The position numbers and the translations under genes are program-made. 64,000 nucleotides of DNA from assembly GCA_963921195.1 (NCBI GenBank), contig OY992537.1, positions 48,055,943 through 48,119,942 of the forward strand, written 5' to 3'. This DNA comes from Pegoplata infirma (lineage: Eukaryota; Arthropoda; Insecta; Diptera; Anthomyiidae). The notes below the pieces were generated by a model. It had not been told where the DNA came from and made no database searches. It saw only the letters and a program-made list of their open reading frames with translations. Shown one piece after another: positions 22,410-32,865 of this stretch (the first letter of the stretch is position 1; every line of letters starts with the position of its first letter).

Positions 22410-23839
22410 CACGGTGACCCTCAGCGATGTTTAGGTTGAACTTTAGTGTCGACGAAAAGTGTAAGCGCAGTTCGATTTCTACAAGATTAAATGTCACAAA
22501 ACTGTTAACAGCGAAATCGTAGCTGCTCGCATTCGCGAGATAACGCGAAATTAGTGTTTATGTATTTTTTATGATTTTGACATTGACGTTTTTTAAATGT
22601 TTTCAAAAACTGAGTATACAGTTTTAATTGTACTTATTTATAGGTCACAAAACAGTAAACATAAAATTCTATCTTCTTTAGTTCATGAGAAATCGCGAAA
22701 TTAATTTTTTTCTGTTCTTGTTTTCGTCTTTTATCTTTAGATAGGTTTCTTTAGAATTTCGTAAAAACATGGTATGCAGTTTTACTTGTGCTTGATCAAA
22801 GGTCACACAGCTGTTGACACCGAAATTGAAGGTGTTAAATTTCGCTAGATATCGCGTAATTTTTTTTTTTTTATTTATTTATTTATATTTTAAAACCGGT
22901 TCTTTAGAAATAATAAAAAAAGTGGTATGCAGTTTGATTTAAGCATGTTGGAAGAAATTAAAACTGCCCACAAAAAAATTATTGCTGCTCACTTTCGCGA
23001 GAAATAGCAAAAAAACAGCTTTTTGGGGGTATTTCTTGTTTTGATTAATAAAAGAAGTTTCTTTAACATGTTTGAAAAACATGAAATGCAGTTTGATTTG
23101 CTATTGATTAAAGCTGATAAGGCTGTTAACATTTAAATTCTAGCTGCTCAATTCTTCGAGATATCGCCAAAAAAACTCGCTAAACTACTATTTATTCATT
23201 ACTTTGTATTATTTTTGGTCTGTAAAAACATTTACTTCAATTAACGACAAAAATGTGGTATGCAGTTTGAATTCGAGGTTATTAAAGTTGGCAAAACTGC
23301 ATGCATAAAAATTATAGATGATCAATTTCCCGAGAAATCGCAAAATTACTGTTCAAGCTTTTATATTAATTAATTTATTTTTTCTTTGGTGTCAAAAATA
23401 AAGGAAAAAATCAAGAAACGGCAAATATATTGCATGCAGTTTAAATTTTATGTGGTTAAAGGTAGTAAAACTGATCCAATCAATATCTTGACTGCTAGTT
23501 TACGCGAAAAATAATTTTTTTTTAAATTTTTTATTTTTTTTTTCAAATTTTGCGATTTCTCGTGAAATTGAGAAGATCCGATTTCGATGGTTACTCTTTT
23601 GTGACCTGTAAATAAATACAATTAAATCTGCATACTCAGTTTTTGAAAATATTTAAAAAACTTCATTGTCAAAATTTTAGAAAATACAATAACACTAATT
23701 TCGCGATATCTCGCGAATGCGAGCAGCTACGATTTCGCTGTTAACAGTTTTGTGACATTAATTCTTGTAGAAATCGAACTGCGCTTACACTTTTCGTCGA
23801 CACTAAAGTTGAACCTAAACATCGCTGAGGCTCACCGTG
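22410..23839. mobile_element. Transib-like element 2 filled with dyad repeats
   Basis: The ends CACGGTGACCCTCAGCGATG and its near complement continue as inverted repeats of about 100 bp or more. The flanks are CATA (22406-22409) and CATA (23840-23843), a 4-bp duplication rather than the 5 bp expected of Transib; one base may have been lost. The interior is a diverged array of about 150-175-bp units (separate entry). No transposase frame is present. Confidence 0.6.
22480..23720. repeat. Array of about 160-bp units with a TCGCGA dyad
   Basis: Seven direct units have dyads near 22533, 22683, 22838, 22993, 23153, 23325 and 23500. Two inverted units lie near 23550 and 23700. Each keeps a gtcacaaaactgttaac-like block, an agctgctc-like block and a palindrome approaching TTTCGCGAGATATCGCGAAA. 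Units are strongly diverged except for these blocks. Confidence 0.7.
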
Positions 23840-24248
23840 CATAGTTTCCTCAAAATTAATGAAAATACGAAATATTTGATTTAAATTTTATTTGTAAGTG
23901 TTAGACGTGTACTTTTCTAACCTAATAAAATCTGAATATAATTGGTCCATTTTTAGGCTTAGTCCCCCTAATGAAAATTTCGACCGATATTTACTTAAAT
24001 CGGTCTATTGGCAACAATATTAACCAATTCTACAAAAATTTAGTATGTGTGTGTTTTCTACACAAATTAAAGATGTAACAAAAGATGGAACCAATCGGTC
24101 CATGTTTGGACTCGGGACCTATTTTCCGAAAAGCACTGGTGTAGGGTATCATATGGTCGGTCTTGACCGACCACAACTTTATTTGTTGTTTTACTATAAA
24201 AACGACAAAACGTAAAACTTTTGAAACAAACTACAAATAGTTAATGAC

Positions 24249-24815
24249 TAGGGATGAGATTTTCATGCACTAAAAAATCGAAAATATGCGCTTAAAATAT
24301 GCGCAAAAAAATTCAAAATATGCACTAAAAAACATAAAAATATGCACTAAAAAATAAAATGTGTGCAATAAAAATCTTGTTTTCATACAAAAAAACTTCT
24401 TAAAAAGCAAAAAGTAATGCCGGGTTTAAATAGTAACATTTTAAACTTCATATAAGCAAGATTTGTTAGAAATTAAGACAATCTATAAAAAAAAAATTTT
24501 AAAGAAAAATTTTTTTTTTTATTATTTTCAAAATAAATTTTTAAAATTTAAAATAGTTTTTAAAACATATAACTTTTAATTTGTGTTTTTGCTCATTTAT
24601 GCGAAAATATGCAAAAATATGCACTTAAAAGTTCTAAATATGCACAAAATATGCATTTAAAACAAAAATATGCATTTTCACCAAAATATGCAAATATATG
24701 CAAACAAAATCGATGCCATTTTAACGCAAATTTCCTGATTCGAAAAGATAATTGGACGATATCGTTTTTAGACTATCGACAAAAAACATGCATTTGCATG
24801 TAAATCTCATCCCTA
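24249..24815. mobile_element. hAT-type element with ATATGCA sub-repeats, copy 1
   Basis: The ends TAGGGATGAGATTT and AAATCTCATCCCTA are flanked by TTAATGAC (24241-24248, 24816-24823), an exact 8-bp duplication. The subterminal regions are dense in aaaatatgcacta and aaatatgca repeats, a common transposase-binding arrangement in hATs. No transposase frame is present. Copy 2 is at 26022. Confidence 0.85.
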
Positions 24816-25000
24816 TTAATGACATAATTTTTTGAATGTACCTCTAAAATCAATTTTGAACCTCCCAATTTTCAAAAATAGTTCAATATGCGAAATTTTA
24901 AATGGTCTTATTTTATTCTGTATATTGTTTTTATAACACTTTGCACGAATTTGACACTTTTTTAAGGTTAAAACGCCCAATAACTAATACACTCAAAAAA

Positions 25001-25887
25001 GGGGGGGTGAAATAAAGCCATAGGCAATAAGGCCATATGGTCTTATTTCTCAATTCAATGGGAAATAAGGCCATATGGCTTTATTACCAACACGATTGAG
25101 CAATAAAGTCATATTGATTTTGCAACCAAAGTGGAAATAAAGCCATATCAGTTCAAAATGTGGAAATATATTTCCCCGTAAATCCTGCTACCCAAAAAAA
25201 AAAATTATTTAGCGAATCCGCTAAATTAATTTATGGAGTTTGTAATACCTAAGCCCGGCCAAAGGCCGGCTACGCAGAAAAACAATTTGTTTGACTATCT
25301 TTAAATTAAAAAACCACATATACCACGAACCTTTGAGCTTAGAGTTGTCTAGAGGCACCATTTTTTTATTGGCAGGGTTTTTAATTTAAAGATTGTTTAA
25401 CAAAAAAAGTTTTTCTGTGTAGCCGGCCTCCGGCCGGGCTTAAGGATTACAAAATCCATGCATTAAACCCACCCTCTCCGCAAAGTAAAGTTTTCTAGGG
25501 TAGCAGGCCTTTGCGCTATCAAATTTGTTATGCCTCAAAAAGGCCTGATATCCAAAATAGCTTTGGTTTGCAGAGAGGGTGGGTTTAATGCATGGAGTTT
25601 GTAATCCCTAAGCCCGGCCGAAGGCCGGCTACGCAGAAAAACTTTTTTGTTAAAAAATCTTAAAATTAAAAATCCTGCTATTTAGTGGAAAAATGTTGCC
25701 ACATTTTCCCCTACACTCTCCGGAAATTAATGACGAATACTTTTATAAATTTTCAAATGAGTAATAAAGCCATATATGGCTTTATTTCCAACAGTGGTTG
25801 GTAATAAGGCCATATGGCTTTATTTCTCAACTCATTGGGAAATAAGGCCATATGGCCTTATTGCCTATGGCTTTATTTCACCCCCCC
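25001..25887 (-). mobile_element. Foldback-like element B, reversed relative to A
   Basis: It has the same termini and arm palindromes as 19464-20532, and its sequence order is the reverse complement of that copy. The flanks are CTCAAAAAA (24992-25000 and 25887-25895), 8 or 9 bp depending on the C-run. It lacks the gacatatcgcccaa block of copy A and has a different segment at about 25650-25750. The target is the terminal repeat of the host MITE. Confidence 0.85.
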
Positions 25888-26021
25888 TCAAAAAATTATG
25901 AGGGTGAATTTCAGTGAATACTCACTTCATACAAATGAAATTTTATTTAAAAACCTTTCCACTGATTTGTCCTTTAAAATACAATCATATAACAATAATT
26001 TTTTAATGTTAATTTAATGAC

Positions 26022-26551
26022 TAGAAATGAGATTTTCATGAACTAAATAATCGAAAATATGCGCTAAAAAATTCAAAATATGCACTAAAAAACCTAAAAA
26101 TATGCACTAAAAAAATAAAATATGTGCAATAAAAATTTTGTTTTCATTGGAAAAACTTCTTAAAAAGCAAAAAGTAACGCCGGGTTTAAATAGAAACATT
26201 TAAAACTTTATATAACCAAGATTTTTTAGAAATTAAGACAATCTGTAAAAAAAAATTTAAAGTAAAAAATATTTTTCTTTTTTCCAAAATAAATTTTTAA
26301 AATTTAAAATAGTTTTTGAAACAAATAAATTTCAATTTGTGTTTTTACTGATTTATGCCAAAATATGCAGAAATATGCACAAAATATGCATTTAAAACCA
26401 AAATATGCAAAAATATGCATTTTCACCAAAATATGCAAAAACAAATCGATGCCATTTTAACGCAAATTTCTTGATTCGGAAAGATAATTGGTCGATATCG
26501 CTTTTAGACTATCGACAAAAAACATGCATTTGCATGGAAATCTCATCCCTA
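26022..26551. mobile_element. hAT-type element with ATATGCA sub-repeats, copy 2
   Basis: It is closely similar to copy 1 (24249-24815) over its whole length, with a degraded left end TAGAAATGAG. The flanks are TTAATGAC (26014-26021 and 26552-26559), the same 8 bases as copy 1. Confidence 0.85.
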
Positions 26552-26589
26552 TTAATGACTAACAAAGTCATTTTTATTCAAGGGGTGAT

Positions 26590-26640
26590 CTAGCCCTAAC
26601 TGCCGGCACTGCGACCCTTATGGGTCTTTTGTGCCACAAA
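26590..26640. repeat. Short GC-rich fragment of unknown repeat
   Basis: About 50 bases (ctgccggcactgcgaccctt region) stand out in base composition from the surrounding AT-rich DNA. It may be a retrotransposon fragment, but I cannot identify it. Confidence 0.3.
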
Positions 26641-26719
26641 CAAAGTCATTAAAAAACTATTCTCTTATTTTGTATTGAAAAACATTAAAACTTTAAAGAA
26701 AATTTTTTACTGCCGAAAT

Positions 26720-27010
26720 TTAGTCCGCTGTTCCAAAAAAAGTAATTCACATAAAAAATGTGAAAATGAAAATTTCCGAATTTTTTTGGTGTTCTAGATT
26801 TCACATCCGAATTTTTTTTTCGTTTTGTTTCACATAAATGAAATTTGGTGAAAGTAAAACGAATGCACTTTTTTCCTTATAATTTTTAAAATTTAAATTA
26901 TTCGATTTCAACTTCGAATGAAAACGTGATCAACAAAACACTAAACTTGATTTCTGTGATTCGAAAATTTTCATGTGAATTGAAAAGTTGTGAAAGACAG
27001 AACAGAGGCC
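26720..27010. repeat. Dispersed repeat shared with 30420-30630
   Basis: The block with ccgctgttcc, aaaaaatgtgaaaatgaaaatttccga recurs in inverse orientation inside the element at 29952-30937. It is therefore a dispersed repeat rather than unique sequence. Confidence 0.5.
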
Positions 27011-27183
27011 TTAATGTAAAGGAAATTTAATTTTTAAGATAGTAATTTATTTTTTTTTTTAACTACAGAAATAGTAGAAAAGTAGAAATCCTTAATAAAA
27101 TAAGTGATTTTTCTTTTAAAACAGTAACTGATTCTTTTTTTAAATAAACTACAAACAGTTAATGCCATAATTTTCTTAGTGTA

Positions 27184-28744
27184 CTTGATCAATTCTAACA
27201 CATCTGTCCCTCAGACACAATAAAAATTAAAGTGAAATTTCGCAGAAGTGTGTGTTAAAAAACCCATGAAAAAAGTTCCCACTTAAAAAATTAACCAACT
27301 TTTAAAAAACCCCATTTTTTTAGATTTTTGTACTTTTGTTCAATTAAATTCAAATATTCATCAAAAATGGTGACTTTTACTTAAGTGACCTTCTCTGTAA
27401 GCTTATATTTTATGATATCACAAACAAACGGAATTAGTTTCTGGGGAGACCAAATACTAGTAAATTGTCAAGAATTACCAAATTTTCCGAAAGCTTAAGG
27501 GACAAAATTTCATATATGTTTATTATATAGAAAACAAGCAAACTACACAATATTACTATAAATGAAAAAAAAAGAAACGTTTCTTTATCCATAACATTTC
27601 AAGGAAATAAATTTGCAATTTTATGATATAATACTTAAATATAAACATTGCTTATAGGTTAAATATAAAAACATTTGCAGAAATGAATATAGAAAGGACA
27701 TATTTTCTTTTAATTTTGTTATGTTTGGTGTGGTAATAAATAGTAAGGATTTGTATTGCAGGACATATAAAGGTTGTATGGATTTAAGTTAACCAAATAG
27801 CTATACAAATTCAAAAGGAAAAATATTTTTACTATTATTTATTATTTAAAATTCGTTTTTAAAATCCTTCTTAATTTTTTATATAAAAAAGTTTAAAATA
27901 AGGATACAATTTTTGTGGGTTCAACTGTGCTAAAAAGACAAAATAAAAGGAAAAACTGGTATATAATTTTTAACATTACCCCTTCTTTAAATGATGAAAA
28001 TTTTCATTGGATTTTATATTTACAAAATAGAGATTATGTCAAATTTTTGAAACTTCTGAAAATCGTTTAAATTCCATTTCTTTTTAACCGTCCATGGTTA
28101 ACCTTTCCCAAGTTTTAACTTAATTACTCCTAAATCATGACAGCTCAATTCTTGACATTTCATCATTTGACAGCCAATTTACTTTCTAACTTTAAATTTA
28201 ACCACTTTGTACATCAATAAAGCATTTAAAAAATACGCTTAATTTGTGCTCTCCTCAAGCAAATAAATCCATATATTTTTTTTTGCATTGTTTAACTTTT
28301 TTAAAAACAGGATTATATGAAATCAATCACTTTTGTCAGTACTACATTATCAGGCGTTGGAATTTTTTTCCAGATTATTTTTCATTTTTAAATGCACCAG
28401 TTAATACTCGTATGTTATAATTTATTCTTTAAATATATATATTTTTAAATGTATTTGTTTTATACAGTTGTATACGTGCTTAAGACCATATTCTGAAAGT
28501 ATGTATTTATTTTTTTTAATTAATGGGGGAAGGTTTACAGAAGTGATCCCAATTTTGTACAAATGATGTTAATGTTATGATAAAGATAATAAATGATGGT
28601 AATGTTATATGTATTTGTCATGCCATAAATAACGAATTGAAATACTGGTCAAAGACCCCATTACGTTTAAATATTATTGATTTACGATAGTTTCTAAGAT
28701 ATACTTGATTTTGTAAAAAATTTTAGAAACATTTTTACTTGTCC
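27184..28744. other. Quiet AT-rich stretch, no gene seen
   Basis: I see no coding frame, terminal inverted repeat or tandem array. This is one of the longest stretches in the window without visible repeats, so it may be older intergenic or intronic DNA. Confidence 0.4.
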
Positions 28745-29062
28745 TACACAGAAAATAATAAAAAAAAAATTAATTAAAAAATTCGTAGATTTAATTAAAA
28801 AAAAAAATTAAATCCGGACAAATCACTTAAATGTGCATATCAATTAAAAATATTTGTATGTCGTTAACTAAAAATAAATGGATATTTAGTTAATTAAAAA
28901 CATAATACTATAAAATAAAAAATTTTATTAAAATTAAAATTAAAAAAAAAAATAATTAAAATTTAAATTACATAAATTAAAAATTCTGATTAATTTTTAT
29001 TTAAAAATTAAAATTGTTTTATTCGACCTTTAAAATATTATATTTTGAGGATGTTTATTCTG

Positions 29063-29400
29063 GCTCGAGGTCATTATCTTCTTTACTAATTAAAACCATG
29101 ATATTCTCATAGCATAATTTTAAAGAAAATTATTTTTCAGTTTTAAATTTATTTATGTTAGTCATTTTTGCAAGACTTAATCGACACGTGTTTCGAAATT
29201 TGTCAGATTCCATTGTCAAGATTATTTAGCAAAACTAGAAACGATTTACTACAAATTAGCAAACGAGTCGTTTGTGCACAAACTAAAATGTTAATACATA
29301 TTCGACTGTATCCACAATGGGAATTAGAAAGACGAAGAAATTGTACCATACTAGTAAGGCAACGAACGATTGTCAATAACCAACAAATCGTTTTCTATTT
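29063..29400. mobile_element. One-armed relative of the CTAGCTCGAGG element
   Basis: It matches the left half of 18197-18779 from the ggctcgaggtcattat end through the gtcagattcca and gggaatta blocks, then stops. The second arm is missing. The short frame 29168-29407 is a by-product. Confidence 0.6.
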
Positions 29401-29484
29401 TTGCTAAATAATAAATTAAAAAAATAAAAATATTTTTTTTTTTTTTAAATAAATAAAAAACATTTTTTTAGGTAAAAAAGTTTC

Positions 29485-29950
29485 AAAAAAGATAAAGACA
29501 TAGTCAGTAAAGGCCTAGGCACTTGAGCTTTATTGGAGCGGTGCTTTAGCGTGACGGGCTGTTGTATTATTAATTTACAAATTTTATTTTAAAAAGTGGT
29601 TCTTTGTGATTTTTTTTTAATTTATATTTACAGAAAAACATTTTTTTTCGTTTATTTATATTTATTTGTCAATTCTGCCACACAAATGAAAAAATTTCAA
29701 CACAAAATAAAAAAATAAAATCAGCTGACACGTAAAACGTACGGAGATCAAAATTTTTTCGCTACAGCACCGTCACGTATTCGTTTAAGTACCTATTTCT
29801 ATTTATTTTAATACAAGCTAACGTATCAGCTAACACGTGTCCGAACCGTATTCGTTCAAGTACTTAATTATGACTTAAGAAAATTTTATAAAGTTAGGTA
29901 ACTTTCAACAAACTGTTTATACTTCTGTATTTGTTTTTGTAAGTAATACA
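29485..29950. other. Spacer with weak inverted motifs
   Basis: A ggcacttgagc...gcggtgc block (about 29518-29555) is roughly complementary to gcaccgtcacg...aagtacct (about 29766-29793), and a further cgttcaagtactta lies at 29851-29866. This may be an eroded TIR element. No gene is seen. Confidence 0.3.
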
Positions 29951-29951
29951 A

Positions 29952-30937
29952 CCCAGCAGAAATTTTGCTGAACGTTCAGCAGCTTTTGGAAAGGGAACTT
30001 GAGTAAAGGAGCGCATCCAATTGCGCTGAATTCATGCATGATTCTCTAAGGCGATGTCCCACTTTAGAGCGCTAGTTGGATACACAGAAACAGCGCTCTT
30101 TAGATGCACTGAAATCACGTGTCTTTAGAGCGCTGATTTAAGCAGAATAAAGATGCTGTAAATTCATGTATCTTTTTAGCGCTGATTTAAGCAGATTAAA
30201 GATGCAGTGAATTCATGTATCTTTGTAGAGCTGATTTAAGCAGAATAAAGATGCTGTAAATTCATGTATCTTTTTAGCGCTGATTTTGTAATAAAATTTG
30301 TATTTTCTAAAATTAAAGTTCTAAAATTAAAATGTAAAAATGAGATAAAAAACAAAAAATTTACCAATAAATGAAAAAATATTCAAAAGAAGTTATAACA
30401 AATGTATCTTAGTTTTTCTGTTTTTTCGTGATTAGAGTTTGTGTTTAATCCAAATCGGTTTATTTGATTTAAACTTTGAATCAAAGTTTAAATCAAATAA
30501 CTAAAATTTAAAAAAATATAACAAAAAAACAAAATGAAAAAAAAAATCGGAAGTGAACATCAAAAAAATATCGGAAATTTTCATTTTCACATTTTTTATG
30601 GGATTTTTTTTTGGGAACAGCGGTCAAAGATGCTATGATTGAAGCGCTCTTTGCAGCGCTGATTAATGCGCAATAATGATGCAGTCAAATCATGTGTCTT
30701 TGTCTAAAACTCATGTTTTTTTATTCAAAAAGTGTTAAAAATATTAAAAAGGAAAGCAAGTGTGAAATTTTATCAAAAAATAATTACACATTATAAGTTT
30801 TATATAAAAAATCTTAAAAAAAAATAAAAATTTTTTCTCCTTCCTTTTACTGCATCCCTAAGAGCGCTCTTTGGATGCGCTACGGTATGCTATAAACAGA
30901 TGCTGTGTCACCAAAATCTCGATTTATTTCTGCTGGG
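29952..30937. mobile_element. CCCAGCA element 3, 986 bp, with tandem repeats
   Basis: The ends CCCAGCAGAAAT and ATTTCTGCTGGG are flanked by AA on both sides, in agreement with the 2-bp duplications of 6470-7194 and 8001-8461. The interior has about three tandem units of about 57 bp (30125-30290) around an agcgctgatttaagcag motif, and further agcgctctttggatgc motifs near both ends. It also carries the dispersed repeat shared with 26720-27010 and a perfect palindrome at 30460-30500. Confidence 0.75.
30460..30500. repeat. Perfect 41-bp palindrome
   Basis: Two 20-base arms, starting TTATTTGATTTAAAC, are exact complements around a single central base. It lies inside CCCAGCA element 3. Confidence 0.85.
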
Positions 30938-30992
30938 AATGCAAGAGAAAAACAAATACTCGCGCACACGGAAAACAAAACAAATAAAAAAC

Positions 30993-32020
30993 AAGTAGAA
31001 AAGTTAAATTCGACTTTGCCGAATCTATGAATACCCTCCACAATGCATTTTTTTTAAAGGGTAGTACATTTTTTAACGTGAAAAAATTAACAATTTTGAT
31101 TAGAAATATTTTATTTTGAGTAAAAAACTCTTTTTTTGTCATTTAAAAAAAAAAAAAAAAAAAATTACTATTTTTTTTTGATTGTAAAATTTTTTTCGAG
31201 TGTAATGATTTTTTTACTGTAAAAATATTTCTGAGTGAATGCACGTACGTATGTGCACAAAATATTGTAATTTTTGTAAAAAAAAAAATTTGTGTACATT
31301 TTTTTGAGTGTAAAATTTTTTTTGAGTGTAAAATTTTTTCCGAGTGTAAAATTTTTTTCGAGTGTGGTTTTTAAGTTACCAATGCTTTTAAAACTAAACA
31401 AGTTTAAAAAGCATTGCTTAAAATTTAAACAAGTTTGAAAAGCATTGTTTAGTTACCACCAATGCTTTAAAAACTTGTTAAAACACGTGGCATTTTAGAT
31501 GAAACTAATTTGAAATTCAGGGTTTTGCTTATAACTTTTGAACCACTGGACCGATTGAGCTGAAATTTAAAACCAAACAGACCCGGGGAACGGCAAAGAT
31601 ACATGCCAAGCTTCAGTAGTCTCATTATTGTCTTTCGAAAGTTATCGTGTTTTTTATCTCGTAAATTCGAGAAACACCCATGCCGAAATTTACTCTTTCG
31701 CTCATAACTTTTGAACCAATGGACCGATTTGGCTAGATTGCAATACCAACCTGACCAGGTAAATGACATATATGCCAAACTTCAGTAGCCTCTGTAAAGT
31801 CTTTCAAAAGTTAGCGTGTTTTCTACGGACAGACAGACAGACGGACGGACGGACGGACGGACGGACGGACGGACGGACGGACATCGCTAGATCGACTTAA
31901 AATCGATCGAGGATCATAAATATATATACTTTATGGGGTCCTAGACCAATATTTCGAGGTGTTACAAACGGAATGACAAACTTATATATACCCTCTATCA
32001 CTAGAGTGGAGGGTATAATA
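30993..32020 (+). mobile_element. DINE-1-like element with long GGAC microsatellite
   Basis: The left end is the aagtagaaaagttaaattcg hairpin and ataccctcc. An internal ttttttgagtgtaaaa minisatellite (31190-31370) follows. Two copies of an about 180-bp unit ending in aacttttgaaccactggacc lie at about 31500-31810. Then come (GACA/GGAC)n at 31830-31881, the tatatatactttatggggtc block and the tataccctc...gagggtata inverted pair. An opposite-facing sister is at 32866-34030. The frame 31467-31778 is a by-product. Confidence 0.8.
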
Positions 32021-32141
32021 AGTAAAGCTAAATATTTAATTAATCAATTAATTATATTAATTAAATATTTAATTTATATTAAATAAAAACAAAAACCATT
32101 AAAATGTTAATTAAAAAAAGTTAAAAATATGATTAAACAAT

Positions 32142-32383
32142 TGAAGGGCTTATTGTAAAAACTTGATAAGCAAAACTTCATTTTATGGTGGTTTTTGCCT
32201 TAAAACTTTTAAAATAATGTAGAAAATATAACTTTTGCAGAACTTTTATTCTCAATATACTTGTACGAAGGGTTAAAGCAAGACTTCTGCCAAAAATCTG
32301 TCAATGAAACATCAGCAGAAGGCGAAAAACACGAAAAAATAAAATGTTGCTAATCAAGTTCTTGCAGTAAACCCTTCAACTAT
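32142..32383. mobile_element. Small TIR element with TTGAAGGG ends, about 240 bp
   Basis: The left TTGAAGGGCTTATTGTAA block and the right end form inverted repeats of about 34 bp with a few differences. It sits inside the ttaattaaaa-rich region of the 28747-32470 element. No clear target duplication is visible. Confidence 0.55.
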
Positions 32384-32472
32384 TTATATTAATTAAAAAT
32401 TTAATTGATATTAAATTAAAAAACAATTAAAATGTTAATTGAAACAAAATATCCGATATTGTTTTCTGTGTA

Positions 32473-32700
32473 GGATGACACTGGTGATGGAAAATGAAAG
32501 AGAAGAATCTCCCCTAAGTTTTCCTTTTTTTATTTTGTCATATAAGGATAAAAGGATTTAAATAAAATCATTTGAAAACTTTATCAAGGATACATTTTTG
32601 AAAGGATGTAACTTACCTCCTTTTTCTCAGCATGTTAAATAATAAAAATGGAAAATTAGGAGAGATCCTCCTCTATCATTTGCTATCACTAGTGGCATCC
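32473..32700. mobile_element. Palindromic TA MITE with GGATGACACT ends, 228 bp
   Basis: The ends GGATGACACTGGTGAT and its near complement extend as arms of about 50 bp. TA flanks both sides (32471-32472, 32701-32702). The left TA is also the right TA of the 28747-32470 element, so the two abut. Confidence 0.65.
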
Positions 32701-32702
32701 TA

Positions 32703-32865
32703 GGATAAGTAAATAGTTCTGAAATATTTTTTTTTTCTCTTCTATTTTTCTAAAAAGGTCTTGTTTTTAAGACAACTGTCAAAGTCTGAGTCTTTGATAT
32801 TTAAAAAAGTCTTAGATTCTGAGATATAAAAAAAGTAAAATTTTTTCTAAAGATAGTTTTCTTTT
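32703..32865. repeat. Degraded gtcttagattctgaga-type repeat
   Basis: Two or three agtcttagattctgagat-like units occur here, related to the array inside the hAT at 56042-58859. Confidence 0.4.

Larger units (their letters stand above)
21366..24185 (+). mobile_element. DINE-1-like element enlarged by three insertions
   Basis: The left end has a taccctacac...ggtacagggta inverted pair and the block gtttgtaactaccc. The right end has the hairpin GTCGGTCTTGACCGAC (24156-24171), the reverse of the end at 13080. Inside lie a TA MITE (21732-21962), a CATTAG-type element (21965-22403) and a Transib-like element (22410-23839), leaving about 0.7 kb of host sequence. Confidence 0.65.
24990..27181. mobile_element. 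TA-CACTCAAAAAATTATG MITE carrying two nested elements
   Basis: Left end CACTCAAAAAA is cut by foldback B and resumes as ttatgagggtg at 25896. The right end is CATAATTTTCTTAGTG before TA (27182-27183). The interior also holds hAT copy 2. The two ends match only moderately, so pairing them as one element is tentative. It was recognised by comparison with the termini at 59577-60145. Confidence 0.45.
28747..32470. mobile_element. TA-target CACAGAAAATAAT element with nested insertions
   Basis: The ends CACAGAAAATAAT and ATTGTTTTCTGTG are flanked by TA (28745-28746, 32471-32472). Both subterminal regions (28770-29000 and 32040-32455) are dense in ttaattaaaa motifs, supporting that they belong to one element. 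Nested inside are a CTAGCTCGAGG relative (29063-29400), a CCCAGCA element (29952-30937), a DINE-1-like copy (30993-32020) and a small inverted-repeat element (32142-32383). Confidence 0.55.

Noticed and set aside
22406..23843. 5-bp duplication for the second Transib-like element
   Set aside because: Only CATA (4 bp) matches on both sides; a fifth base would need an assumed loss, so 4 bp is reported.
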